Shown here one piece after another: positions 27,653 to 35,444 of a stretch of DNA of 64,000 nucleotides. Origin of the DNA: Limnohabitans sp. G3-2 (GTDB lineage: Bacteria > Pseudomonadota > Gammaproteobacteria > Burkholderiales > Burkholderiaceae_C); the NCBI RefSeq assembly GCF_002778275.1, contig NZ_NESG01000003.1:62001-126000 (forward strand), given 5' to 3'. The notes under the pieces were generated by a model that saw nothing but the letters and a program-made list of their open reading frames with translations, did not search any database and had not been told where the DNA came from. Numbering within the stretch: position 1 is the first letter of the stretch; every line of letters starts with the position of its first letter. The position numbers were made by a program, and so were the translations under genes.

Positions 27653-28347
27653 GGTGCGCTGACGCCTGCCTTGGGGGCATCGGGCTTGACCTGCTGGGGA
27701 AGCAAGTAACCGACTCCCCGCAGGGTTTCGATCACATCGGCGCGGAGTTTTTTGCGCAAGTTGTAAATGTGGACTTCCACCGTGTTGCTGCTCACCTCGG
27801 TGCCCCATTGGTACAGGTGCTGTTCAACCTGGCTTCGGGTCAACACACGGCCCGCGTGGAGCATGAAAATTTGCAGAACCTCGTATTCCCGCAGCGACAA
27901 CTCCACCAAGCGCTCACCCAACCAGACTTGGCGTGATGCAGGGTCCATGCGCAAGGCACCCGCCTCCATGATGGGCTCGGTGACCCCATGGGCGCGGCGC
28001 ACCAAAGCGCGCAGTCGGGCCGCCAGCTCCAGCAGGTCAACTGGCTTGACCAGGTAATCGTCAGCCCCCGCGTCCAGTCCGGCAATGCGGGCAGGCACCC
28101 CCTCGCGGGCCGTCAGAATCAAAATGGGTGTGCCCATTTTTTGGCGCCGCACAGCTGCCAAACACTGCATGCCATCTTGGCGAGGCAAGCCCAAGTCGAG
28201 CACACAGGCTTGGTAGACACCGGTCAACAGCTCGCGTTCGGCAGCCATGCCGTCACGCACCCAGTCCACCCAAAAGCCCTGCTGCTGCAATCCGGCCTTC
28301 AGCCCTGCGCCCAAGAGGGCATCGTCTTCAACCAGTAAAACCCGCAT
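27649..28347 (-). CDS. Response regulator, OmpR/QseB type
   Basis: A 232-residue transcription factor: receiver domain (acidic pair EDD at 7-9, phosphorylated Asp51, Thr/Lys switch in LTARE and VKPVD) and a winged-helix DNA-binding domain ending ETLRGVGYLLPQ. It is coupled to the downstream histidine kinase by an ATGA overlap and lies 29 bases after the cytochrome b gene, so cytochrome genes and regulators probably form one operon. The likely target is the promoter before the DUF1924 gene. Confidence 0.92.
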   Translation of the reverse strand: MRVLLVEDDALLGAGLKAGLQQQGFWVDWVRDGMAAERELLTGVYQACVLDLGLPRQDGMQCLAAVRRQKMGTPILILTAREGVPARIAGLDAGADDYLVKPVDLLELAARLRALVRRAHGVTEPIMEAGALRMDPASRQVWLGERLVELSLREYEVLQIFMLHAGRVLTRSQVEQHLYQWGTEVSSNTVEVHIYNLRKKLRADVIETLRGVGYLLPQQVKPDAPKAGVSAP

Positions 28348-28376
28348 GTTCCCTACCCGTGTGTGTGTTCATCGCT

Positions 28377-29111
28377 TCAATCGTCATCGGTGCTCGATTG
28401 TGGCTTGCCCAGCCCGGGCTGAAGCCAAGCGACGGCCCCATCGGTCTGTACCCGCTCTGAACCTTGCCACTGCAGCGCCCAAAAAGCCAAGACGGCAGCG
28501 AAAAGCGATGCAGCCAAAACCCCGTGGTTGGACTTGATCAAATCAGGCCCTGCGCCATCGACACGCCCGGTCAACATGGGCTTGGCCAAATTGCGCCGAC
28601 GCCCCAGACTGAGCAGCACCACGCCAGCGATATGGGCCAGCACCGCCGTCAGCATGAAGTTGCCGAAGAACTCATGGACGTCCTCCATCCACTCCCCCGT
28701 CCATTCTTGGTAGACGGCATAGCCCGACAACACCACCGGCGCAATGGCCAGCAGGACCAGCGCGACCGTCCAGACCATGTAAAGATTTTGCGCCTGGCGC
28801 CACTGGATTTGACCTGTGCGCAAGCCCCGCAGCCCATCACCCACACCCCGCAACTTGCCCCACATGGCGGACCAACGGGCATAGCGGGGGCCCATGAAGC
28901 CCCACAGCAACCGAGCCAGCAACAAGCCCCCCATGGTGTAACCCAAACTGACATGCACCCGTCTGAAAACTTCACTCTCGGCGGTGATGTAAGCCCCCGC
29001 AAAACTCAAAGCCAACAGGGCATGCCAGGTGCGGGTGAAAGCATCCACCGTGCGGCGCGACGGCACAGGCGCGGGCGCACCAGAAACGGTGGCGGTGGCA
29101 GTGTTCGACAT
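28377..29111 (-). CDS. Cytochrome b561-type membrane protein
   Basis: A 244-residue diheme cytochrome b. At least four membrane spans are seen, with heme-ligand histidines in RTWHALLALSFAG, VHVSLGYTMGGLLLARLLWG and DVHEFFGNFMLTAVLAHIAG. A GAGGAG ribosome binding site precedes the ATG at 29111. In species with sphaeroides heme protein (SHP), a b-type cytochrome gene follows shp and dhc; the order is the same here, so the protein probably moves electrons between the quinone pool and the diheme cytochrome. Confidence 0.88.
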   Translation of the reverse strand: MSNTATATVSGAPAPVPSRRTVDAFTRTWHALLALSFAGAYITAESEVFRRVHVSLGYTMGGLLLARLLWGFMGPRYARWSAMWGKLRGVGDGLRGLRTGQIQWRQAQNLYMVWTVALVLLAIAPVVLSGYAVYQEWTGEWMEDVHEFFGNFMLTAVLAHIAGVVLLSLGRRRNLAKPMLTGRVDGAGPDLIKSNHGVLAASLFAAVLAFWALQWQGSERVQTDGAVAWLQPGLGKPQSSTDDD

Positions 29112-29163
29112 CGTGTTCAACTCCTCAAATTCAGACCGCATTGCTTGGGCACGCGCTCGTCCA

Positions 29164-29637
29164 TCAGCGCGGAATTCGCAGCTGACGCTCGTCAAATCGA
29201 CCCGCGTCGGCTTGGGTGTGGCAGGCACTGCATTGGGCGGCGCTTTGGATGCTGCTCCGCTTCCAGACCGCGGCCTCTACTTCCCGGTGTTTTCGGACAA
29301 ACCAGGCTGAACGCGTGATTCGGTCTTCGGGCGGCTCTTCTCGCACCCGTTTGTAGGTGCCCGCGTGGGCTTTCAACCAAGTGGCAATTTCTTGCACCTG
29401 TGCGGGCTCAAGCGATGCGTCGCTGCCGTAATGGTGCGCCAGACCCTTCATGACACGCTGCCAAGAGGCCGCAGGCAACATGCCCGGTGGATAGGGGGTG
29501 TGGCAAGCCGCACACTCTTGCTTGTAGATGGGGGGAATTTGGACAGGCATGGTGGGGCCATCGGCACAGGCCGATGCCACCACGAAGCAGGCCAGCCAAG
29601 CTGCAAAGCCCTTGTTCACACCGCGCTGTGGGATCAT
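29164..29637 (-). CDS. Diheme cytochrome c (DHC family)
   Basis: An exported 157-residue cytochrome with a signal peptide (about 1-25) and two heme c motifs: CAACH at 42-46 and CSACH at 136-140. The spacing and the YKRVREEPPEDRITRSAWFVRKHREV block match the DHC family, the known electron donor to SHP. Its start overlaps the DUF1924 stop by four bases. It probably passes electrons from cytochrome b561 to the SHP-like protein. Confidence 0.9.
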   Translation of the reverse strand: MIPQRGVNKGFAAWLACFVVASACADGPTMPVQIPPIYKQECAACHTPYPPGMLPAASWQRVMKGLAHHYGSDASLEPAQVQEIATWLKAHAGTYKRVREEPPEDRITRSAWFVRKHREVEAAVWKRSSIQSAAQCSACHTQADAGRFDERQLRIPR

Positions 29638-30041
29638 TTCAAGCCGATCAAAAAGGCCAGCACATCGGCTTTTTCAAGCGCCGTGCACTCTCGGGACAAC
29701 ACATCTTTGCAGTTGCGCTTGAACCATTTGTCCGCCTTGGCGCTGTCGGTGAAACGCTCCGCATGGAATGCCGGCGCCAAAGGCGCAATGCTCTTGCCGG
29801 TCGAAGCGTGTCGGTTGGGCACGGTGGGCACCTGTCCATGACACGACGCGCAAGACCACTCGCCGCCATGCCGGCGGCCAAAAAATTCTTGCCCGCGGGC
29901 GGCTTGCCCGGCTTGTCCAGCCGCTTCTTGCCACCGCTGCAATTGGGCTTGTGGCGTCGTCGCTTGAGCGCTGAGACCGCCCAAAGCCAGGGCAGCACCC
30001 AGCAGGGCAGCGCCACACTTGGTTTTTCTGAACTTCATCAT
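29634..30041 (-). CDS. DUF1924 / SHP-like monoheme cytochrome c
   Basis: A 135-residue periplasmic cytochrome with a signal peptide (1-27) and one heme motif CASCH (64-68). The C-terminal FKRNCKDVLSREC (Asn110, Cys111, Cys119) resembles the region of sphaeroides heme protein that provides an asparagine ligand and a disulfide; SHP is a high-spin cytochrome that binds oxygen and NO. Here the ligand role of Asn110 is inference. It is the first gene of the shp-dhc-cytb-regulator operon. Two ATG codons in tandem (30041 and 30038) can serve as start; AAAGG lies upstream inside a strong stem-loop. Confidence 0.85.
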   Translation of the reverse strand: MMKFRKTKCGAALLGAALALGGLSAQATTPQAQLQRWQEAAGQAGQAARGQEFFGRRHGGEWSCASCHGQVPTVPNRHASTGKSIAPLAPAFHAERFTDSAKADKWFKRNCKDVLSRECTALEKADVLAFLIGLK

Positions 30042-30044
30042 GGA

Positions 30045-30087
30045 TTCGACCTTTCTTGGCATCTTCCATCCAAGATTAAAGGTCGAA
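30045..30087 (-). promoter_or_regulatory. Stem-loop covering the ribosome binding site of the cytochrome operon
   Basis: On the minus strand TTCGACCTTT pairs with AAAGGTCGAA (10 pairs), and inside it TTGG pairs with CCAA around a ten-base loop. The right arm holds the AAAGG ribosome binding site just before the DUF1924 start. It could control translation, or be a dyad operator for the linked regulator. Confidence 0.6.
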
Positions 30088-30141
30088 ACTGAAGCGGCCC
30101 TGAAGGGACAAGGCACACCAGGGGCCGGCAAACACACCTTG

Positions 30142-30157
30142 TTTGACGCAGGTCAAA
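30142..30157. promoter_or_regulatory. FNR/Crp-family-like operator (TTTGAC-N4-GTCAAA)
   Basis: Perfect six-base inverted repeat, TTTGAC at 30142-30147 and GTCAAA at 30152-30157, of the TTGA-N6-TCAA class read by FNR, Anr and NnrR proteins. It lies 101 bases before the start of the cytochrome operon, a plausible distance for oxygen or NO control. Confidence 0.5.
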
Positions 30158-30239
30158 CTTCAGGCGGGATCACAGACGGGATCAGGCAGGATCATGCCGC
30201 CCACTGCGCCCAGGCCTTTGCGGCCCAAGCGGCAAGAAC

Positions 30240-31124
30240 TCAGGCGGTAGGCGAACGGTCCTGAGGGTCTTGGTAAATACGGCCACCAAACTTCAAGGCC
30301 GTGTGCTCACGTTGGGACTGCAGCAAAGGGAACAACATCTGGTGGTACCAACGTTCCTGTCCAAACAATTGGTCATCGACCAAACCCACTTGCTCCGGGT
30401 AACGGCGGGTGATGTGCGCACTGCCAAAAATGATGTCCCACAAAAACAGCAAATTGCCAAAGTTGCCTTTGTAGTGGCCAACGCCATCCGCATTGGTGAT
30501 GGCGTGGTGTGCCCAGTGCGTGGCGGGTGTGGAAATGGTTCGCTCCAGGACCCACATGAGGGGGTGCAAGGCCCGAATTCGGTACAACGGTTCATCCCAA
30601 CGCCATGCGCAGTGGGCGCCCAAAATCACCAACAACTTCACCACGATGTAGCCCGCATACACCAAGCCACCAAACCCCAAGAAAAGCAAGGCCCCCGCAA
30701 ACCACAGGCCAGGCATCATCAGGTAATAGAAGAAATTGTTGCGGAACGTGATGCGAATGCTCATGTACTCGGCCGAGTGGTGCGCACGGTGCAAAGGCCA
30801 CAGGAATGAGGTGTGCGAGAGGCGGTGCCACCAATACTGCGTCATGTCGTCCAGCAGCAGCAAAATACCCACCATGCCCCACCAAGGCAAATCGGCCAAG
30901 GCACCTTTGTATTGAGGAAACCAGGCGGCGCCCATTTTGCTGGTCACAAAAATGGCCAAGGGCTGTGTCACGGCCAACACGCTCAGGAACATCAAAATCT
31001 CGAGTTTGGTGTCGTTGCCCGTGGCATTCACGTTGTTTTGGTAGCGGCGACTGGCCCACTCCATGGTGGCAAAACCCAAAATGGTGCACAACACCAATGC
31101 GTTTTGAATTTGGACAGCGGTCAT
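30240..31124 (-). CDS. Fatty acid hydroxylase / sterol desaturase superfamily protein
   Basis: A 294-residue membrane protein with the diiron histidine boxes HRLSH, HRAHHS and HWAHH in the expected order, and several hydrophobic spans. Such enzymes hydroxylate or desaturate lipids, sterols or carotenoids; the substrate is not evident. Start 31124 has AAGGA upstream at five bases; a longer start at 31163 lacks this. Neighbours on the same strand are corA upstream and the cytochrome operon downstream, with no clear functional link. Confidence 0.88.
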   Translation of the reverse strand: MTAVQIQNALVLCTILGFATMEWASRRYQNNVNATGNDTKLEILMFLSVLAVTQPLAIFVTSKMGAAWFPQYKGALADLPWWGMVGILLLLDDMTQYWWHRLSHTSFLWPLHRAHHSAEYMSIRITFRNNFFYYLMMPGLWFAGALLFLGFGGLVYAGYIVVKLLVILGAHCAWRWDEPLYRIRALHPLMWVLERTISTPATHWAHHAITNADGVGHYKGNFGNLLFLWDIIFGSAHITRRYPEQVGLVDDQLFGQERWYHQMLFPLLQSQREHTALKFGGRIYQDPQDRSPTA

Positions 31125-31249
31125 GTTTTTCCTTACTTTTTCTGTCGCCCAGATGCGCATCATGGGCAGCAGTCAGAAAGGTAACAAATCAATCACTTGG
31201 GAAATATCGGTGTATTCCCTCTGGTTTCCTGAATTGCGCCTCTGCCGTT

Positions 31250-32347
31250 TCAGCCTCTGAGGTAGCGTTTTTTCCAAAACAGGACCGTCAAGCCGATGGC
31301 CACCAAGCCCATGAAAAGTTCGGTCATCAAAAGGCCGTTCTCAGAGTGCAGAACCGGGAAATTCTCAAAGTTCATGCCAAAAAAACCGGTGATCAGGTTC
31401 AGCGGCAAGAAAATCGCTGTCAACACCGTCAAGGTCCGCATCACTTGATTGGTTCGGTTGCTTTGCGCATTGAAATGCATTTGCACGGCCGTTTCAGCGT
31501 TTTGCTCCAACCTGCCCACATGGTGAACCACCCGCTCGATGTGCTCGAGCACATCGCGGCTGCGGATTTTCAGCAATTCCAGACTGTCTGGTTTCAAAAG
31601 GTCGTCGGCAGGCCAGGCGTTCAGGGCTTCAATCCAGTCGGAGATGGCGGCCCGCTGGTCTTCACAAATCTCGTCCAGGTAATGCAGCGTCAAACGGGCA
31701 TTGAGCAAGGCGCTCCAGTCGTTGAAACGGGTATTCGGGTTGAGCAACTCACTTTGCCAATGGTCCAATTGGCGGGTCAGTTCCCGGCGCAGGTTCAAAT
31801 AACCGTCCACCACACTGCTGACCATGCGCAGCATCAGATCGGCTGGATGGGTCGGCAAACGGTGGAGCGCCTGAGCCGATGACAAATGGGAGGAATTCAT
31901 CACCTTGCCCACAAAGGCCTTGAGCACGGCGCAATCCACGGGATGAACCGAAATGACCACGCGGTCAAACACCACAAAAGCCACCGGACTGGTGTCGATT
32001 TTGCGCAAGATGCTGGGCCCTGAATGCGCATTGGCCCTGTGCAAAATTTCGCCCGGTTTGGACAAATCGGTTTCTGACCGGCCTTGCGCCAGACGGCGAA
32101 ACACCAACACGTCGTAATCCCCTGTGAAGTCGTAATGCGAAGGCAACTGGTTGTTCAGCACGTCCTGCAGGTGCAGTTCGTAAATTTGGACATCGCACAA
32201 GCGATGCAACATCTGCTGGACTTGAGCTTGCATGATTTCAAACTCACGCCTTGAAAACGCGAGCCACACAAAGCCTTGGTCTGGCAAAACGGTGGGCAAA
32301 ACCGCTGTTTCGGTGATTTGATCCGCGTGAATTGAAAATACTTGCAT
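31250..32347 (-). CDS. CorA-family divalent cation transporter
   Basis: A 365-residue protein with a large cytosolic N-terminal domain, a long helix region and two C-terminal membrane spans. The signature loop is present as LITGFFGMNFENFP (GMN), and the last residues KKRYLRG are basic as usual. It may carry Mg2+, Co2+ or Zn2+; the second residue set of the loop does not settle which. Start 32347 is preferred to one 11 codons upstream. It diverges from ppk2 across a 155-base gap with two PhoB-box matches that point toward ppk2. Confidence 0.9.
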   Translation of the reverse strand: MQVFSIHADQITETAVLPTVLPDQGFVWLAFSRREFEIMQAQVQQMLHRLCDVQIYELHLQDVLNNQLPSHYDFTGDYDVLVFRRLAQGRSETDLSKPGEILHRANAHSGPSILRKIDTSPVAFVVFDRVVISVHPVDCAVLKAFVGKVMNSSHLSSAQALHRLPTHPADLMLRMVSSVVDGYLNLRRELTRQLDHWQSELLNPNTRFNDWSALLNARLTLHYLDEICEDQRAAISDWIEALNAWPADDLLKPDSLELLKIRSRDVLEHIERVVHHVGRLEQNAETAVQMHFNAQSNRTNQVMRTLTVLTAIFLPLNLITGFFGMNFENFPVLHSENGLLMTELFMGLVAIGLTVLFWKKRYLRG

Positions 32348-32396
32348 ATCCGTCCTTGACTGCTGACCCACCTGGGCCACAGCCTCTTTTAAGGCA

Positions 32397-32414
32397 AAGT
32401 CATGAAAGTGTCAT
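32397..32414 (+). promoter_or_regulatory. PhoB box 1 upstream of ppk2
   Basis: AAGTCAT-GAAA-GTGTCAT: two 7-mers 11 bases apart, close to the PhoB consensus CTGTCAT-N4-CTGTCAT. It is one of two boxes ahead of ppk2. Confidence 0.7.
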
Positions 32415-32440
32415 GACAACTCCGTCCAACTGGCCCCAAT

Positions 32441-32458
32441 TTGTCATCACAGTTTCAT
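32441..32458 (+). promoter_or_regulatory. PhoB box 2 upstream of ppk2
   Basis: TTGTCAT-CACA-GTTTCAT, again two 7-mers 11 bases apart, ending 44 bases before the ppk2 ATG. This is at a distance suited to activation in place of a -35 element. Confidence 0.7.
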
Positions 32459-32502
32459 GTTGAAACGCGAAATTGGCCCTTTGCTTACTTTTCCGGACCA
32501 TC

Positions 32503-33405
32503 ATGACCCAAGAAATCACCGAAGAACAGTTGCGCCAATTGCGTGAAGACTTGCTCGACAGCATGGACGAAGAGTTCGAGCTTGAACTCGATGACCGCCT
32601 GCTCGATGGCCCCAGCGCCTCCCCGGGCGATGCCCAGGCCCGGATGAGCTACTTCCGTGAACTCCTGCGTCTGCAGTCTGAGCTCGTGATGCTGCAAGAC
32701 TGGGTGGTCAAAACCGGACACCGCATGGTGATTTTGTTCGAGGGCCGCGATGCAGCGGGCAAAGGTGGCGTGATCAAGCGCATCACCCAGCGCTTGAACC
32801 CACGTGTGTGCCGAGTTTCTGCCCTGCCCGCGCCCAACGATCGCGAAAAAACCCAGTGGTACTTTCAGCGCTACATCTCCCACCTGCCGGCCGCAGGTGA
32901 AATCGTGTTGTTTGACCGCAGCTGGTACAACCGCGCGGGGGTTGAAAAAGTCATGGGTTTTTGCAACGACGAAGAGTACGAAGAATTCTTCCGTTCAGTG
33001 CCCGAATTTGAAAAAATGCTGGTGCGCAGCGGCATCCAGCTCGTGAAATACTGGTTCTCCATCACCGACGACGAACAACACACCCGCTTTTTGGGCCGCA
33101 TCCACGACCCGCTCAAGCAATGGAAGCTCAGCCCCATGGACTTGGAAAGCCGCCGCCGCTGGGAGGATTACACCCGCGCCAAGGAAACCATGATCGAGCG
33201 CACCCATATTCCCGAAGCCCCTTGGTGGGTGGTGCAAGCTGTGGACAAGAAAAAAGCCCGCCTCAATTGCATCGACCATCTGCTCAGCCAAGTCCCTTAC
33301 CACGAGGTCGAGCATCCGCATGTCGAGTTGCCAGGTCGGGTGCGCAACCCGGACTACATCCGCCACCCCGTGCCCGCTGACATGATCGTGCCTGAGAAAT
33401 ACTGA
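32503..33405 (+). CDS. ppk2: Polyphosphate kinase 2
   Basis: Transfers phosphate between polyphosphate and nucleotides, in the cytosol. Length 300 residues, single PPK2 domain. The Walker A motif is EGRDAAGKGG (residues 80-89), the lid region holds PNDREKTQWYFQRY, and the Walker B region is FDRSWYNRAGVEKV (from 137). The acidic N-terminus (DEEFELELDDRLLD) is common in class I members. Start 32503 (MTQEITEEQ) avoids a hydrophobic 10-residue extension. Two PhoB boxes upstream suggest induction on phosphate limitation, consistent with use of stored polyphosphate. Confidence 0.95.
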   Translation: MTQEITEEQLRQLREDLLDSMDEEFELELDDRLLDGPSASPGDAQARMSYFRELLRLQSELVMLQDWVVKTGHRMVILFEGRDAAGKGGVIKRITQRLNPRVCRVSALPAPNDREKTQWYFQRYISHLPAAGEIVLFDRSWYNRAGVEKVMGFCNDEEYEEFFRSVPEFEKMLVRSGIQLVKYWFSITDDEQHTRFLGRIHDPLKQWKLSPMDLESRRRWEDYTRAKETMIERTHIPEAPWWVVQAVDKKKARLNCIDHLLSQVPYHEVEHPHVELPGRVRNPDYIRHPVPADMIVPEKY

Positions 33406-33498
33406 GCGCCCACATCGTTCAAAGTGGCTGGGCCAGCCTGCTGGTCGAAAAAATCGCCATGGGCTGAGAACTGCCCGATGTCAAAAAGTCACTCAAGT

Positions 33499-33526
33499 GG
33501 TCTGGACCTGCGTGAGGGTCCAGACC
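33499..33526. terminator. Inverted repeat between convergent ppk2 and epimerase genes
   Basis: GGTCTGGACC and GGTCCAGACC form a perfect ten-pair stem with an eight-base loop. No T-run follows on either strand, so it is only a candidate bidirectional terminator in the 160-base gap. Confidence 0.45.
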
Positions 33527-33565
33527 ATGTTCCCCTCTGCGGTTGGGGTGGTGGGCCATGGCGGT

Positions 33566-34594
33566 CTAGGCCCGGGTGCTGTGATCTCCCTTGCCCAATG
33601 GCTCCCAACCCTGCAACCACTGCACGAACCGCCCAAGCCCTTCTTTCAGGGGCGTGTCGGGCCAAGCGTCCACCAGACTCAAAAGACGGGACTCACTGGC
33701 ACAGGTCAGAGCCACATCTGCAGTTTGCATGGGCGCGTTTTCTATGATGGGAGGAGTCTGCAAAAGTTCGGACAGCACTTGCACAAAATCGATGACACGA
33801 ATCGGCCGCTGATGGCCCACATTCACCACTTGCGCACCCAGCCATCGGGCATCTTGATGGGCCAAGGCGGTCACGGCCGCAACGGTGTCGTCCACATAGG
33901 TGAAATCGCGCATCAGTTCCCCGGCAGCAAACAGCGTCACCGGCTTTTGTCGCCGAATAGCTTGTGCAAACAGGTAAGGGGCCATGTCAGGCCGTCCCCA
34001 GGGTCCATAGACCGTGAAAAATCTCATCCCCAAGCTTTGCAAACCATATTGGGCATGAAAGGAAAAGGCCATGGCTTCATTGGCCTGTTTGGTGGCTGCG
34101 TAAAAAGACTGGGGGCGGTCGGTCCTGTCAGCCTCCTCAAAAGGTGCCTCTGATCGCATCCCGTAAACGCTGGATGAGCTGGCATACAGCAAACGCGCAA
34201 CTTGGTGCCGGTGACAGGCCCATAGAACGTTGGCAAACCCCACCAGATTGGATGCCACAAAATCCTGCGGCGCTTGCATGGAGTGTCGGACGCCGGCCTG
34301 AGCGGCCAAATGGATGACACGCTCGGGCCGAACACTTGCCATCCAGTCCAGCAGCGCGGTGGGATGCGCCACGTCGAGCCGTTGCCATTGCACGCCCGAC
34401 GCTTGTCGCACTGCCGCCATGCGGGCCGCTCGCAGCCGCGAGGCCGTGCTGTTGGGATCAGGCTCCAGGGGGGTGCACCCAGAGTCGTCAGCCCAATCGC
34501 AGGCGTGCACGGTGTAGCCCCTTTGCGCCAGGTGCAAGGCCAGCCGCGAGCCAATAAAGCCAGCCGCACCCGTGACCATCCATGGAATTGTCAT
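33566..34594 (-). CDS. UDP-glucuronate 4-epimerase-like NAD-dependent epimerase
   Basis: Cytosolic short-chain dehydrogenase-type epimerase, 342 residues. The NAD loop is TGAAGFIGSRLALHL at the N-terminus; the catalytic serine block YASSSSVYG and the Y-x-x-x-K pair (FYAATKQANE) are present; GMRFFTVYGPWGRPDM is the block shared with UDP-GlcA 4-epimerases (LpsL/WcvA type), which make UDP-galacturonate. ugd, which makes the substrate UDP-glucuronate, lies at 45.6-47.1 kb. It diverges from a PAP2 phosphatase gene. Exact sugar specificity is inferred from similarity. Confidence 0.82.
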   Translation of the reverse strand: MTIPWMVTGAAGFIGSRLALHLAQRGYTVHACDWADDSGCTPLEPDPNSTASRLRAARMAAVRQASGVQWQRLDVAHPTALLDWMASVRPERVIHLAAQAGVRHSMQAPQDFVASNLVGFANVLWACHRHQVARLLYASSSSVYGMRSEAPFEEADRTDRPQSFYAATKQANEAMAFSFHAQYGLQSLGMRFFTVYGPWGRPDMAPYLFAQAIRRQKPVTLFAAGELMRDFTYVDDTVAAVTALAHQDARWLGAQVVNVGHQRPIRVIDFVQVLSELLQTPPIIENAPMQTADVALTCASESRLLSLVDAWPDTPLKEGLGRFVQWLQGWEPLGKGDHSTRA

Positions 34595-34637
34595 AAAGAT
34601 GTGTTTTGATTATTTCCATGGATTTTCAAATGCAAAT

Positions 34638-35444
34638 ATGACAGTTGTTCGAGAGCGCCCCGATTCATTGGCGGTTTATTCACCGTTGGTGACACAGACG
34701 GCCTGGCTGACTGCTCTGATGTGTATCGCTTGTGGTGTTGGGCTGCACCATTCATCACTCAACCAAGAATGGCTCATCCAGGGACATCAACAGTCCTGGC
34801 TGCCTGGGCAATTTTGGCTGTTTGTGACGCAATGGGGTGATGCAGGGCAATGTTTGCTCTTGTTGCTCCTCCTCTTTGCCCACGACAGCGGCAAGCTGGC
34901 CTTGGTCTTGAAAACCTGGCTGCTGGGGATCCCAGTTTCGCTGGTGCTCAAGCAAACTTTGAACTTTCCGCGTCCACTGAACGTGCTCGAAACCCAAGTG
35001 CTGCACGTGATTGGCCAGCCTCCGCTGTCAGGTCACTCGATGCCCTCTGGCCATGCGATGGCTGCTGGCTCTGTCGCTGCGTTGATGTTTATTTTCATGC
35101 GGTCTGATCGAGCTTGGCGCCAAGGGGTGGTGGTCTTGCTGTGCTTGCTGGTGGCGCTTTCGCGGCTGTCGGTTGGCGCACATTGGCCGGCCGATGTGGT
35201 CACGGGTTTCGGCCTGGGCGGACTGCTGGTGATCTTGGCCTGCCATTGGGAACGGGTTCAAGCGTGGAGGTTGGATCCCGACTCGCTACGCACGCGTTTA
35301 GGGCTCCTCGCTTTGCAAGCCATTGCGCTCTTCTTGGTGTGGATCCCGCCCGTGGAAGGCGTCGGTATGGCCCTGGCTCGCTGGGCCATTTCAGCAGGCG
35401 TGCTGGTGGCCGTTCTGACTTCATGGCCGCGAAGCCGGGCCTGA
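34638..35444 (+). CDS. PAP2-family membrane phosphatase (first copy)
   Basis: A 268-residue membrane phosphatase with about six spans. The three acid-phosphatase motifs are KQTLNFPRP, PSGHAM and SRLSVGAHWPADV, with the catalytic histidines in PSGH and in the last motif. The substrate could be undecaprenyl diphosphate, phosphatidic acid or a lipid A phosphate. The start is uncertain: in-frame ATGs at 34572 and 34599 overlap or abut the divergent epimerase gene. Its end overlaps the flippase-like gene, so it opens the run of glycosyltransferase genes. Confidence 0.85.
   Translation: MTVVRERPDSLAVYSPLVTQTAWLTALMCIACGVGLHHSSLNQEWLIQGHQQSWLPGQFWLFVTQWGDAGQCLLLLLLLFAHDSGKLALVLKTWLLGIPVSLVLKQTLNFPRPLNVLETQVLHVIGQPPLSGHSMPSGHAMAAGSVAALMFIFMRSDRAWRQGVVVLLCLLVALSRLSVGAHWPADVVTGFGLGGLLVILACHWERVQAWRLDPDSLRTRLGLLALQAIALFLVWIPPVEGVGMALARWAISAGVLVAVLTSWPRSRA

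Noticed and set aside
30158..30239. Small gene between the cytochrome operon and the hydroxylase gene
   Set aside because: No frame with a ribosome binding site or recognisable product.
34595..34645. PhoB box between the epimerase and the first PAP2 gene
   Set aside because: TTGTCAT and, on the other strand, CTGTCAT half-sites are present, but their neighbours at 11 bases are poor, so no box was called.
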